Source: Clostridium yunnanense (lineage in GTDB: Bacteria > Bacillota > Clostridia > Clostridiales > Clostridiaceae). Taken from it: a stretch of 64,000 nt of DNA. The number at the start of each line of letters is the position of its first letter. Positions within the stretch are counted from its first letter, which is position 1. The notes below the pieces were generated by a model, which was not told the DNA's origin, searched no databases, and was given only the letters and a program-made list of their open reading frames with translations. The translations under genes were made by a program, and so were the position numbers. Positions 53,848 to 63,726 of the stretch are shown here, piece by piece. The stretch covers positions 62,001 to 126,000 of the forward strand of contig NZ_JAENHN010000039.1 of assembly GCF_016595795.1 (NCBI RefSeq), read 5' to 3'.

Positions 53848-53886
53848 AAAGAGCTCTCACAATGTTAACCAACTGTGAGAACTCTC
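53848..53886 (-). terminator. Terminator downstream of the type III glutamine synthetase
   Basis: On the minus strand AGAGTTCTCACA pairs with TGTGAGAGCTCT (two internal mismatches), followed by TTTTT. Confidence 0.78.
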
Positions 53887-53926
53887 TTCTAATATATACT
53901 CAAATAAATATCTATTCCACTGAACT

Positions 53927-54018
53927 GATAAACTACTTCAGTCATTAGACTCCAAATAAAGACTTCGATGGTCCTACGAATCTTTATTTGGATAAATTCC
54001 AATATGAAGTAGTTTATC
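53927..54018. repeat. Hairpin family A, copy 7 (with compensated arms)
   Basis: GATAAACTACTTCA (53927-53940) pairs perfectly with TGAAGTAGTTTATC (54005-54018). The inner stem CCAAATAAAGA/TCTTTATTTGG is also perfect. Positions that read GT/AC in other copies read AA/TT here on both arms, so pairing was kept. Confidence 0.75.
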
Positions 54019-54022
54019 TATA

Positions 54023-56110
54023 TTATACGTTGAACAACAATTCACCGTAAGTTGGTAAAGGCCATACATCCTTATCAACCAAAGTTTCTAGTGTATCAGC
54101 AACAGCTCTTACAGCTTGCATCTTTTCAAACACATCAAATTTGTAGAAGTGAGCAACAGCATAAGCATCTCCATCTAAAGCTTGTGCCTTTTCTACTGAA
54201 GCTTCTAACTCACCAATGTTCTTCTTTAAAGCTACTGCAAGTTCATCTACTTCAGCTAAAAGCTCGCTTTGAACTCCAGCACCTGCTCCAGCAGCTTTAA
54301 CAGCGCTTATTGATTGAGCTAAGCTTGTTTCAAACTTGATAACTGCAGGTAGTATTTGACGTTTTGCAATCTCAAGTGTTGTTTCTGCTTCTATATTTAT
54401 AGTCTTAGCATAAATTTCAAGATTAACATCATAACGAGCATGCATTTCTAGCTTGCTTAATACACCATGTTTCTCCATCAATGCTACATTCTTTTCTGAT
54501 ATATAAGCCTTTGTAGCCTCAACTGTTGTCTTTATATTTGCAAGACCTCTTTTCTCAGCTTCAACAACCCATTCATCAGAATAACCATTTCCGTTGAATA
54601 TTATCTTGTTGTGTTTCTTAACAGTTTCAGTTAATAAAACTTTTATTTCAGCGTCTAAATCTGCTGCCTTTTCAAGTCTATCCGCAAATTCAGAAATAAC
54701 TTCAGCAACTATTGTATTTAATACAGTATTGCAATCTGCTATATTTCCTGAAGAAGGAACCATTCTAAACTCAAACTTATTGCCAGTAAAGGCAAATGGT
54801 GATGTTCTATTTCTATCTGTTGGATCCTTAACTAATTTAGGTAGAGTTGAAACTCCTAAGTCTAATTCACCTGCATCAATTGATGAAGTAACTTCACCTT
54901 TTTCTATTTGTTCAATTAAATCTTGTAATTGATCTCCTAGGAATATTGATATTATAGCTGGTGGTGCTTCATTTGCACCTAAACGATGGTCATTACCAGC
55001 GTTGGCAGCTGAAGCTCTTAGTAAATCTGAATATTCATCTACCGCCTTAATAACTGCTGTTAAGAATAACAAAAATTGCTTATTCTTGTGAGGAGCAGCT
55101 GTTGGCTCAAGAAGATTTTGTCCATCATTAGTACTCATTGACCAGTTATTGTGTTTACCTGAACCATTAACACCTGCAAATGGCTTTTCATGTAATAAAC
55201 ATACTAAACCATGTCTTAAGGCAACCTTCTTCATAACATCCATTGTAAGCTGGTTAGTATCTGTTGCAACATTTGTGGTACTGAATATTGGTGCTAACTC
55301 ATGTTGAGCTGGAGCAACTTCGTTATGCTTAGTCTTTACAGATATTCCAAGCTCCCAAAGTTCCTTATCTAAAGCCTTCATGAAGGATGATATTCTTTCT
55401 TTTAAAGAACCAAAGTAGTGATCTTCAAGTTCTTGTCCCTTTGCAGGCTTAGCTCCAAATAAAGTTCTTCCTGTATATATAAGATCTGGACGTTTATCAT
55501 ATAACTTCTTGTCCACGATAAAGTATTCTTGTTCTGGTCCAACTGTTGTTGTAACCTTAGTTGCTGTAGTGTTTCCTAATACTTTTAAAAGTCTTAAAGC
55601 TTCTTTTGATAGAACTTCCATTGAACGAAGTAAAGGAATCTTCTTATCAAGAGCTTCTCCAGTGTAAGAAACAAATGCTGTTGGAATATATAAAGTTCCA
55701 TCCTTAACAAAAGCAGGAGAAGTTACGTCCCAAGCTGTGTATCCTCTTGCAGCACAAGTAGCTCTGCTTCCACCTGATGGGAATGAAGATGCATCTGGTT
55801 CTCCCTTTATTAGTTCTTTTCCTGTAAACTCTAATATAACTTTTCCATCTTCAGTTGGACATATAAAAGAGTCATGTTTTTCTGCAGTTATACCTGTTAG
55901 TGGTTGGAACCAGTGAGTAAAGTGTGTAGCACCTTTTTCTACTGCCCAATCTTTTAACGCTGAAGCAACAACATCTGCAACAGCTAAATCTACAGATACC
56001 CCTTCTGCAGCTGCTTTCTTCAATGCTTTATAAGTTGCTTTAGGAAGACGTTCTTTCATAGTTGCATCATTAAATACATTTATACCGTATAATTCACCAA
56101 AATTGCTCAT
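54023..56110 (-). CDS. glnN: Glutamine synthetase, type III
   Basis: 695 residues from ATG 56110 after AAAGGGG; upstream codons (34 residues) have no site. It makes glutamine from glutamate, ammonia and ATP. GSIII signature regions: FTHWFQPLTGITAEKHDSFI, SSFPSGGSRATCAARGYTAW, GPEQEYFIVDKK, GVNGSGKHNNWSMSTND and RTSPFAFTGNKFEFR, with a long helical C-terminal part. GSIII is the main synthetase of many Clostridia and Bacteroides. It diverges from a second, unlike synthetase gene 390 bases away. Confidence 0.95.
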   Translation of the reverse strand: MSNFGELYGINVFNDATMKERLPKATYKALKKAAAEGVSVDLAVADVVASALKDWAVEKGATHFTHWFQPLTGITAEKHDSFICPTEDGKVILEFTGKELIKGEPDASSFPSGGSRATCAARGYTAWDVTSPAFVKDGTLYIPTAFVSYTGEALDKKIPLLRSMEVLSKEALRLLKVLGNTTATKVTTTVGPEQEYFIVDKKLYDKRPDLIYTGRTLFGAKPAKGQELEDHYFGSLKERISSFMKALDKELWELGISVKTKHNEVAPAQHELAPIFSTTNVATDTNQLTMDVMKKVALRHGLVCLLHEKPFAGVNGSGKHNNWSMSTNDGQNLLEPTAAPHKNKQFLLFLTAVIKAVDEYSDLLRASAANAGNDHRLGANEAPPAIISIFLGDQLQDLIEQIEKGEVTSSIDAGELDLGVSTLPKLVKDPTDRNRTSPFAFTGNKFEFRMVPSSGNIADCNTVLNTIVAEVISEFADRLEKAADLDAEIKVLLTETVKKHNKIIFNGNGYSDEWVVEAEKRGLANIKTTVEATKAYISEKNVALMEKHGVLSKLEMHARYDVNLEIYAKTINIEAETTLEIAKRQILPAVIKFETSLAQSISAVKAAGAGAGVQSELLAEVDELAVALKKNIGELEASVEKAQALDGDAYAVAHFYKFDVFEKMQAVRAVADTLETLVDKDVWPLPTYGELLFNV

Positions 56111-56500
56111 CGTAATAGCCCCTTTCGTATTCAAACCTATTTTACACAAACCGTGCTCATCTTTTAATTTACTATTGAAAATTATAGCACCCTGAATTGC
56201 TGTAAACATCAAAATAAGCTCAATCTACACAAAACAACTATTTTTTTGTAAAATCAACATTTTAATACGTATACATTTTATTTTTTTATAATTTTATAAC
56301 TTTCTCAAACTTTTTTTATTGATTGTCTTGATTTTTAACTATGATTTCATTGACACTATACGTTTCGTTATAATACAATTTTTCTATGATATAAATGTTA
56401 TTTTATCAATCATTTAGCCTTAGAAATTCACTAAAATTTTCAATGAAAGGAAGTGAACCAGTGCTTACTTTTCTATTATTTAAAGTAAGTGCAAATAATT
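56111..56500. other. Shared divergent control region of two glutamine synthetase genes
   Basis: 390 very AT-rich bases. It has the plus-strand promoter (56350-56379) and a strong Shine-Dalgarno sequence (AAAGGAAGTG, 56446-56455) that is 46 bases from the synthetase ATG. I found no T-box, glutamine riboswitch or GlnR-type TGTNAN7TNACA site by eye. Confidence 0.6.
56350..56379 (+). promoter_or_regulatory. Probable sigma-A promoter of the second glutamine synthetase gene
   Basis: TTGACA (56350-56355) and TACAAT (56374-56379) are 18 bases apart. A TATAAT lies at 56369 but too close to this -35. Start of transcription would be near 56386. Confidence 0.55.
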
Positions 56501-58408
56501 ATGGCAAAAAATCTTATTTATACTATTCCTACTGATAAGCACAATAAAGAGGACTTATTATCACTACTCGATTCCCATCCAGAGATAAAATTCGTATCAA
56601 TCGTAGGTATTGACTTATCAGGTAATGATACAGACGAAAAAATCCCAGTAAGTTTATTCAAAGATGATATAGAGTCATTTTTAAACGGTACTGCTGTTCA
56701 AACCGACGGTTCCTCAGTAGTTCTGCCTGAAATAGCTACATTAAATAACGCTAAAGTAGATATGATTACAGACTTAGATTCAAATTGGTTTGTTGATTAT
56801 AATTATGAATTCATAGATTCTGAAACTGAAAAACCAGTTGGAACTTTAAGAATTCCTTGTTTCCTTCACCACGAAGGAGTTGCTGTTGATTCAAGACACA
56901 TATTAAAATCAGCAGTTGAGACTTTTAAAACAACATTATTAGATATATTTGCAAAGAAACCAGAAACTCTTAAACCTTTCGGAATAACTTTCAATGATAT
57001 AGATCAAATCGTAATAACTTCTGCTACTGAACTTGAATTTTGGGTTAAAACCCCTAATGATAAAGTTGAAACAGAAGAACTTTCAACTTCTCAAGTGCTA
57101 CAAGAACAATATTGGACTAGAACTAAAGGTGTTGTAAGAACAGCCTTAGAGCAAAGCTTAATGCTAATGGAAAGCTACGGTTTTGAACCAGAAATGGGTC
57201 ATAAAGAGGTTGGTGGAGTTAAAGGGAAGTTTGATTCATCAGGAAACTTTAATCATGTAATGGAACAGTTAGAGATAGATTGGAAGTATTCAGATGCTAT
57301 ACAATCTGCAGATAATGAATTATTCATAAGAAATCTTGTAAAAGAAACCTTTAGAAGAAACGGCTTAGATGTTACTTTCCTTGCAAAACCAATTGAAGGA
57401 GTAGCAGGAAGCGGAGAGCATACTCATCTTGGTGTTAGCGTTAAGCTTAAGGATGGAAAAAGAATCAATCTCTTCGCTGCAACTAAAAATGATTTCTTAA
57501 GTGCTATAGGTTATGGTGCTATAATGGGACTTCTTAAAAATTATGAAGTTGTAAATCCTTTTGTTTCTTCAACAGCAGACTCTTTGAGAAGATTAAAACC
57601 AGGTTATGAAGCTCCTGTTTGCATAGTTACTTCCTTAGGTCACAGTCCTGAGGTTCCATCAAGAAACAGAACTATTTTGGCTGGCCTTGTAAGAGACCCT
57701 CACACTCCTTTAGCAACAAGATTCGAGCTTAGAGCACCAAATCCTCATACTAATACCTATTTAGCACTAAGTACATCTTACTTAGCAATGTTAGATGGTA
57801 TATTGTATGCTTTAGAAAATAATAAAACAGAAGAAGAGTTACTTGCTGAACTTTCCAAAAAAGCAGGCGAAAATGCTGATTATCTTGAAAAGGACAGAGC
57901 TTATAGAGCTGAAGAGGATGTTTTTGAAGATTTCACTCAAGAAGAAAGAGATGAGTTCTTTGGAAAAGCACCCGCTACTGTTTATGAAAACTTACTAGCT
58001 TTAGATAAGTACCCTGAAAAGGTTGAAGCATTAAAGAGAAATAATGTATTTACTGATAAACTTATAAAAAGCTTTAGGCTTGGAGTAAACAAGAGATGGA
58101 CTACAGAAATAACTAGCAGAGTAATTTCTGAATATGCTAGTGAAATAAGAAGTTTTAAAGCTGTACATTCACTTGATAAAGCACTGGACTTAGACATATC
58201 AAATTGGATGGCAATAAATGATTTAAGACACTATATAATGAAAGATAGCTACACAAATAAAAGTCTATTCACAAAGATCAAAGAAGCTATAGTGGCAGAT
58301 GATCTTGAAACAGCATCAAACCTACAAATAGAATTAGACGATAAAATGTCTTTATTAAGATATCTATATAGCTCATACAAGAAAAATTTATTAGATATAG
58401 ACATTTAG
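56501..58408 (+). CDS. Glutamine synthetase-family protein, unusual long form
   Basis: 635 residues from ATG 56501 (MAKNLIYTIPTDKHNKEDLL); an in-frame GTG at 56489 would add four. The catalytic barrel has ITSATELEFWVKTPNDKVET (metal-binding Glu), EPEMGHKEVGGVKGKFD, GVAGSGEHTHLGVSVKLKDG and HTPLATRFELRAPNPHTNTY. A 170-residue helical tail after about 465 has no match I know. Length falls between GSI (about 450) and GSIII (about 700). It may make glutamine or a gamma-glutamyl amide. The adenylylation-site region of GSI-beta is not seen. The ribosome site is unusually distant. Confidence 0.82.
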   Translation: MAKNLIYTIPTDKHNKEDLLSLLDSHPEIKFVSIVGIDLSGNDTDEKIPVSLFKDDIESFLNGTAVQTDGSSVVLPEIATLNNAKVDMITDLDSNWFVDYNYEFIDSETEKPVGTLRIPCFLHHEGVAVDSRHILKSAVETFKTTLLDIFAKKPETLKPFGITFNDIDQIVITSATELEFWVKTPNDKVETEELSTSQVLQEQYWTRTKGVVRTALEQSLMLMESYGFEPEMGHKEVGGVKGKFDSSGNFNHVMEQLEIDWKYSDAIQSADNELFIRNLVKETFRRNGLDVTFLAKPIEGVAGSGEHTHLGVSVKLKDGKRINLFAATKNDFLSAIGYGAIMGLLKNYEVVNPFVSSTADSLRRLKPGYEAPVCIVTSLGHSPEVPSRNRTILAGLVRDPHTPLATRFELRAPNPHTNTYLALSTSYLAMLDGILYALENNKTEEELLAELSKKAGENADYLEKDRAYRAEEDVFEDFTQEERDEFFGKAPATVYENLLALDKYPEKVEALKRNNVFTDKLIKSFRLGVNKRWTTEITSRVISEYASEIRSFKAVHSLDKALDLDISNWMAINDLRHYIMKDSYTNKSLFTKIKEAIVADDLETASNLQIELDDKMSLLRYLYSSYKKNLLDIDI

Positions 58409-58427
58409 ATTAATAATAATTAGAATA

Positions 58428-58464
58428 AAAAAGAAACCTATAAACTATAGGTTTCTTTTTTACT
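58428..58464 (+). terminator. Terminator after the second glutamine synthetase gene
   Basis: AAAAAAGAAACCTATA pairs with TATAGGTTTCTTTTTT around AAC, a perfect long stem with a T-run. Confidence 0.9.
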
Positions 58465-58632
58465 GTAAAGAAAAATATAAAATTTAAGATTCACCTAAAC
58501 CTAGCGGCTTCAAAGACTTTTTATTGTTAGTTTAAAATTTATCAATTATGTGAATTTTTAATAAAAGTATAGAAGACTCTTTGCTGTGTTTGTAGTATAA
58601 TTGACTATATATCTTAAGATGAGGTGTAGGAA

Positions 58633-59751
58633 ATGAGACTAGTTCCTATTGAATGTGTAAGAGAAGGTTGTTATTTAGGTAAAACTTTATTTGATGAAAA
58701 TGGACGAACTCTTTTAAAAGAAGGAGTTAAATTGTCGACTCCTTTGATAAAAAGGATAAAAGATATACATATTTATTCGTTATACGTAATGGATGAATAT
58801 AGCGAAAAAGAAATTGATGACATAATAAAGCCTGAATTAAGACAAAAATCAATATCTTTAGTTAGAGAAACTTTTAATGATGTAGAAAGAATATATTCAA
58901 ATCTTCACAATTCATCATTGAATAAAAACAAAAAAAATATTCTTCTAAAACAAAAAGAAGAATATTTATCATCTATTCATGGACTTGCAGAAGAATTATT
59001 AGAAAATATACTTTCGAATAAAAACATAATGATAAACTTAGTTGATATAAAGACTATGGATGCATATACTTATCAACATTGCGTTAATGTTGCTATATTA
59101 TCTCTAGTTTTAGGTATCGGGCTTCAACTTCAGAAACACGAACTACTAGATCTTTGCATAGGCGCCTTGCTTCATGATATTGGAAAAGTTTTTATACCGA
59201 AAGAAATACTCTTAAAGGATGGACCTTTAAGTTATTCAGAATTCGAGATAATGAAAGATCATCCTAAGAAAGGATACTCTTATCTAAAAACTGTACATAA
59301 TATATCATCCTTCTCTAGAATGGTAGTATTACAGCACCATGAAAGAGAAGACGGACTTGGTTACCCTGATGGCAAAAAAAGTTCAAAGATTAATAAGCTT
59401 GCTAAAATCGTTGCAGTAGCAGATGTTTACGATGCATTAACTTCTGATAGACCATATAGAAGAGCACTTTGTCCAAATGAAGCCTTTGAATTTATACTAG
59501 GAAACGCTGGTTCTATGTTTGATTATGATATAGTAAAAGCATTTACTAAGATACTAGTCCCGTATCCTGAAGGCACTCTAGTAAAGCTAAGCAATGGAGA
59601 TATCTGCGTGGTAGAAAGCACTCCCCCTGATTATCCTCTTAGACCTGAAGTTAAAGTTATAAAAAGTGATAACGACACTTCTATTGGTTCTTTAATCAGT
59701 CTAGTAAAGGAATTATCCTTAGTTATATTATCAATTGAATATGAAATATAG
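58633..59751 (+). CDS. HD-GYP domain protein, probable cyclic-di-GMP phosphodiesterase
   Basis: 372 residues. The N-terminal domain (about 1-60) is the conserved short leader of clostridial HD-GYP proteins. The HD-GYP core follows: His in TYQHCVNVAILSLVLGIGLQ, HDIGK, HPKKGYSYL, HHEREDGLGYPDGKK and DVYDALTSDRPYRRA. The GYP and HHE-DG motifs are intact, so it should cleave cyclic di-GMP, lowering it to favour motility over attachment. ATG follows GAGGTG. Single-gene. Confidence 0.88.
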   Translation: MRLVPIECVREGCYLGKTLFDENGRTLLKEGVKLSTPLIKRIKDIHIYSLYVMDEYSEKEIDDIIKPELRQKSISLVRETFNDVERIYSNLHNSSLNKNKKNILLKQKEEYLSSIHGLAEELLENILSNKNIMINLVDIKTMDAYTYQHCVNVAILSLVLGIGLQLQKHELLDLCIGALLHDIGKVFIPKEILLKDGPLSYSEFEIMKDHPKKGYSYLKTVHNISSFSRMVVLQHHEREDGLGYPDGKKSSKINKLAKIVAVADVYDALTSDRPYRRALCPNEAFEFILGNAGSMFDYDIVKAFTKILVPYPEGTLVKLSNGDICVVESTPPDYPLRPEVKVIKSDNDTSIGSLISLVKELSLVILSIEYEI

Positions 59752-59786
59752 ATAGACTTATGTAACCAATTAAATCTATCTAATCT

Positions 59787-59832
59787 AAAAGGCTTTTTAT
59801 AATGCACTTATATGTATTATAAAAAGCCTTTT
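59787..59832. terminator. Terminator after the HD-GYP gene
   Basis: AAAAGGCTTTTTATAAT (59787-59803) pairs perfectly with ATTATAAAAAGCCTTTT (59816-59832). Confidence 0.9.
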
Positions 59833-59908
59833 TACTGACACGCTCATCAAATCTATTTATGACATTATAAGCCTTGAAAAATCCTTACGATGTAATATTG
59901 TTAAGTCA

Positions 59909-60184
59909 TTAATTGTTTAAAGCTAAATAGTTATTACTTAATATTTCAAATGAGTACAGATCAGTTCCAACAAAAGGATTATTGTTTATTATTTCTTCAG
60001 CTTCTTGAAAACTATTTGCTTGAAATATAAAAGTTCCTCCATTTTTATTATAAGTTCCAGCACATAATAAATATTTTGATAGATTCATCTCTCTATACTT
60101 TGCATTAGTATCTTTAATTCTTTTCTTTTCAACACTATCTAACTTATAGTTTATCTTAACAAATATTCCACCATTTTTTTTCAT
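59909..60184 (-). CDS. YciI-like protein behind a LexA-type promoter
   Basis: 91 residues from ATG 60184, nine bases after GGGAGG; an earlier ATG at 60208 would place that site inside the gene. YciI-like dimeric alpha/beta barrel pattern: KKNGGIFVKINYKLDSVEKK, LCAGTYNKNGGTFIFQANSF, QEAEEIINNNPFVGTDLYSF. The function of the family is unclear. Two LexA (SOS) boxes lie upstream: one within the promoter spacer and one downstream of the -10, so DNA damage probably induces it. Confidence 0.72.
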   Translation of the reverse strand: MKKNGGIFVKINYKLDSVEKKRIKDTNAKYREMNLSKYLLCAGTYNKNGGTFIFQANSFQEAEEIINNNPFVGTDLYSFEILSNNYLALNN

Positions 60185-60258
60185 CTCATAAGTCCTCCCT
60201 TTTTTCATCCTTACCTAATCATATGAGCTTGTACATATTTTTATGCATTATTTTTTCT

Positions 60259-60306
60259 CGAACATACGTTTGATTATATTGTAGCGAACATGCGTTCATA
60301 TGTCAA
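60259..60306 (-). promoter_or_regulatory. LexA-type SOS promoter of the YciI-like gene
   Basis: On the minus strand TTGACA (60306-60301) and TACAAT (60283-60278) are 17 bases apart. The spacer holds the SOS box CGAACATGCGTTCA (plus strand, 60285-60298). A second box, CGAACATACGTTTG, is at 60259-60272 downstream of the -10. Both fit the Gram-positive LexA pattern GAACNNNNGTTC or a one-base variant. Confidence 0.75.
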
Positions 60307-60410
60307 TATATGAACTTATATTTTTCAACATATTATTCCATATATCTTATACACTCTTTGTTGTATTTTAAAGAATATTGTAAAACTGAGGTCTTTAAGG
60401 TAAATATAAA

Positions 60411-60438
60411 AAAACATCTAGGTACTCCTAGATGTTTT
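60411..60438 (-). terminator. Terminator of the carAB operon
   Basis: AAAACATCTAGG (60411-60422) pairs perfectly with CCTAGATGTTTT (60427-60438), followed on the minus strand by a T-run. Confidence 0.88.
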
Positions 60439-60480
60439 CATCGCAATAATTTTAACTTGAAATAACTTTATTGCAGTAAA

Positions 60481-63400
60481 CTATTTCTTTGCCATGTCGA
60501 ACACTTCAAGATCTCTTTCTTCAATTTTACTTGTTTTAACCTTTACTAAAGCATTAAATGTATCAAGTGCTGTGATAACTCCTATATTTCTTTCTATAGC
60601 TGCTCTTCTTATATGGAAGCCATCTCTCTTTGAGTCATTACCTTTAGTTGGCGTATTTATAACTAAATCTACCTCTTTATTCTTTATTATATCTATTATA
60701 TTCGGATGATCTTCATTTAGTTTTCTAACTTCTCTAGCATCTATACCTGCAGTTCTTAAAAGTTCAGCAGTACCTGCTGTAGCTATAAAATCATATCCAA
60801 CATCAGAAAGTGCTTTTGCTATTGGAAGAAATTCTTCTTTGTCATGTTTATTTATAGTAGCAAGTACAGTACCCTTCTTCTTGCTTAGAGTATACATATA
60901 TGCTCCTACAAATCCTTTGTATAAAGCTTCCTCTAGAGTTCTACCTACTCCTAATACTTCTCCAGTAGATCTCATTTCTGGCCCAAGAGAAACTTCAACC
61001 TTTGGAAGCTTTTGAGTAGAGAATACCGGAACCTTCACAGATATTAAACTTGGTTCTTTGTATACACCAGTTCCATAACCTAATTCCTTAAGTTTAGCTC
61101 CGAGCATTATTCTAGTAGCTACATCCACTATAGGCACTCCACTAACTTTACTTATATATGGAACAGTTCTTGAAGCTCTTGGATTAACTTCTATAACATA
61201 CAGTTCACCCTTAAACTCTATAAATTGTATGTTTATCATTCCTTTTATCCCTATAGCAAGAGCAAGTTTATTAGTGTATTCTAACACTTTATCTTTTATA
61301 TCTTGACTTAAATTTTGACTTGGATAGATTGTTATACTGTCGCCTGAGTGTACTCCAGCTCTTTCAAGATGTTCCATTATTCCTGGTATTAAAACATCTT
61401 CTCCATCTGATATAGCATCAACTTCTATTTCTCTTCCCATAAGATATTTATCTATAAGTATAGGATTCTTTCTATCTTTTTCGAAGGCATTATTCAAATA
61501 GAACTTCAACTCTTCTTCATCATGAGTTATTTCCATACCTTGACCACCAAGCACATAGGAAGGTCTTACAAGTACAGGGAAGCCAAGCTCTCTCGCCTCA
61601 TTTACACCTTCTTCTACACTCCAAATTCCTTTTCCTTTAGGTCTAAATATGCCTAATTCTTCAAGTAAAGCATCAAACTTCTCTCTATCCTCAGCTAAAT
61701 CTATCTGATCCGCTGTAGTTCCTAAGGTCTTTATATTTTTTTCTTTAAGAAATTTTGCAAGCTTTATAGCTGTTTGCCCACCAAATTGAAGTATTACACC
61801 TTCCGGTTTTTCTTTTTCAATTATATTAAATACATCCTCTTCTGTTAATGGTTCAAAGTATAATTTATCTGATATATTAAAATCTGTACTTACAGTTTCA
61901 GGATTATTATTTACTATTATTGTTTCTATGCCAAGATTTCTAAGTGATTTTACACAGTGAACTGATGCGTAGTCAAATTCTATTCCCTGTCCTATTCTTA
62001 TAGGCCCAGATCCTATTACCATAACTTTTCTTCTATCACTTACTTCAACTTCATCATAAGTCTCATAAGTGGAATAATAGTATGGAGATAAAGCTTCAAA
62101 CTCGCCACCACAGGTATCAACCATCTTATATACAGGTCTTATATTCCAGATATCTCTTAATCTATAAATATCATCTGGCGAAACTTCTAAAAGATCTGCA
62201 ATCCCCTTATCAGAGAAACCCTTCCTCTTAAGTTTATATAACCATTCCTTATCTACGTCACCTATTTTAGCAAGCCTTAGTCTTTGCTCTTCATCAACCA
62301 TCCACTTGAATTTTTCTAAGAAGAATAAATCAACTCCTGTTATCTCAACAATTTTATCCATCCTATAATTTCTTCTAAGCATTTCTGCCAGAGCAAAAAT
62401 TCTTTCATCATCTGGTGTTATCACCATCTCTTTTAATTCTTTCATAGAAAGCTCCCTAAACTTTTTAAACTCTAAGGAATACCTTCCTATTTCTAAAGAT
62501 CTAATTCCCTTGAGAAAAGCTGATTCGAAATCACTTCCTATAGCCATTATTTCCCCTGTAGCCATCATCTTAGTTCCTAAAGCTCTATCAGCACTTTTGA
62601 ATTTATCAAATGGCCATTTTGGAATCTTAACAACTACATAATCTAATGAAGGCTCAAAACATGCGTAGGTTTTTTGAGTTACCGCATTCTTTATCTCATC
62701 AAGCGCATAACCTAATGCTAACTTCGCAGCAACCTTAGCTATTGGATATCCTGTTGCTTTAGAAGCCAAGGCTGATGATCTGGAAACTCTAGGATTTATT
62801 TCAATTACTGCGTATTCAAAGGACTGTGGATTAAGTGCAAACTGAACATTACATCCACCTTCTATTCCAACGGCATTTATTATATCTATAGAAGCACTTC
62901 TAAGCATCTGATACTCTTTATCAGATAAAGTTTGGCTTGGAGCTACAACTATACTATCACCAGTATGTATTCCAACAGGATCAATATTCTCCATATTACA
63001 TACAGTTATACAATTTCCAAAGCTATCTCTCATTACTTCATATTCTACTTCTTTCCAACCCTTTACACTCTTTTCAAGCAACACCTGTCCTATAGAGCTT
63101 AACTGCATACCTAATAATAGAATTTCTTCCAGTTGTTCTTCATTATTAGCTATACCACCACCAGTTCCCCCTAGGGTATATGCTGGTCTTACTATTACAG
63201 GATAACCTATAGTTTTAGCAAATTCCTTTCCAGCCTCTAAGTCTGTTATTATCTCACTCTTTATAACAGGCTGACCTATTCTATGCATCATAGCTCTAAA
63301 TAATTCTCTGTCTTCTCCTTCTTTTATACCTTCGACAGAGGTACCTATAATTTTTACATTATACTTATCTAGTATCCCTTTATCATAGAGTTCAACAGCT

Positions 63401-63693
63401 AAGTTTAGGCCTGTTTGTCCGCCCATTCCTGCTAAAAGACTGTCAGGTCTCTCTTCTGCTATAACTTTCTCAACAAACTCTATAGTCAGCGGTTCTAAAT
63501 ACACCTTATCTGCAACTTCAGCATCCGTCATTATAGTGGCAGGATTAGAGTTTATTAGAACTACTTCTAGCCCTTCTTCCTTAAGTGCTTGGCACGCTTG
63601 AGTTCCTGAGTAATCAAATTCTGCTGCCTGCCCTATTACTATTGGCCCTGAACCTATTACTAATACTTTTTTAATATCTTTTTTAATTGGCAT
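60481..63693 (-). CDS. carB: Carbamoyl phosphate synthetase, large subunit
   Basis: 1070 residues, standard CarB length. Two homologous ATP-grasp halves. First: [10 protein letters not shown] region, GGTGGGIA and [20 protein letters not shown] (about 299-318). Second: [32 protein letters not shown] and [20 protein letters not shown]. The allosteric MGS-like end domain starts near 935 ([20 protein letters not shown]). It makes carbamoyl phosphate from bicarbonate, ammonia from CarA, and two ATP, for pyrimidines and arginine. It starts 33 bases after carA, behind TTAGGAGG. Confidence 0.97.
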   Translation of the reverse strand: MPIKKDIKKVLVIGSGPIVIGQAAEFDYSGTQACQALKEEGLEVVLINSNPATIMTDAEVADKVYLEPLTIEFVEKVIAEERPDSLLAGMGGQTGLNLAVELYDKGILDKYNVKIIGTSVEGIKEGEDRELFRAMMHRIGQPVIKSEIITDLEAGKEFAKTIGYPVIVRPAYTLGGTGGGIANNEEQLEEILLLGMQLSSIGQVLLEKSVKGWKEVEYEVMRDSFGNCITVCNMENIDPVGIHTGDSIVVAPSQTLSDKEYQMLRSASIDIINAVGIEGGCNVQFALNPQSFEYAVIEINPRVSRSSALASKATGYPIAKVAAKLALGYALDEIKNAVTQKTYACFEPSLDYVVVKIPKWPFDKFKSADRALGTKMMATGEIMAIGSDFESAFLKGIRSLEIGRYSLEFKKFRELSMKELKEMVITPDDERIFALAEMLRRNYRMDKIVEITGVDLFFLEKFKWMVDEEQRLRLAKIGDVDKEWLYKLKRKGFSDKGIADLLEVSPDDIYRLRDIWNIRPVYKMVDTCGGEFEALSPYYYSTYETYDEVEVSDRRKVMVIGSGPIRIGQGIEFDYASVHCVKSLRNLGIETIIVNNNPETVSTDFNISDKLYFEPLTEEDVFNIIEKEKPEGVILQFGGQTAIKLAKFLKEKNIKTLGTTADQIDLAEDREKFDALLEELGIFRPKGKGIWSVEEGVNEARELGFPVLVRPSYVLGGQGMEITHDEEELKFYLNNAFEKDRKNPILIDKYLMGREIEVDAISDGEDVLIPGIMEHLERAGVHSGDSITIYPSQNLSQDIKDKVLEYTNKLALAIGIKGMINIQFIEFKGELYVIEVNPRASRTVPYISKVSGVPIVDVATRIMLGAKLKELGYGTGVYKEPSLISVKVPVFSTQKLPKVEVSLGPEMRSTGEVLGVGRTLEEALYKGFVGAYMYTLSKKKGTVLATINKHDKEEFLPIAKALSDVGYDFIATAGTAELLRTAGIDAREVRKLNEDHPNIIDIIKNKEVDLVINTPTKGNDSKRDGFHIRRAAIERNIGVITALDTFNALVKVKTSKIEERDLEVFDMAKK

Positions 63694-63726
63694 AATGGCT
63701 ACCTCCTAAGTGTTCTTCACTAATAG

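Larger units (their letters stand above)
53638..54022. other. Intergenic region with terminator and family A hairpin
   Basis: 385 bases between murI and the glutamine synthetase stop. Contains the terminator 53848-53886 and the hairpin family A copy 7 (53927-54018), which ends four bases before the stop of the synthetase gene. Confidence 0.65.

Noticed and set aside
2516-54018. Recurring hairpins as CRISPR repeats
   Set aside because: They are dispersed over kilobases, vary in arm sequence and are never in a regular array with spacers.
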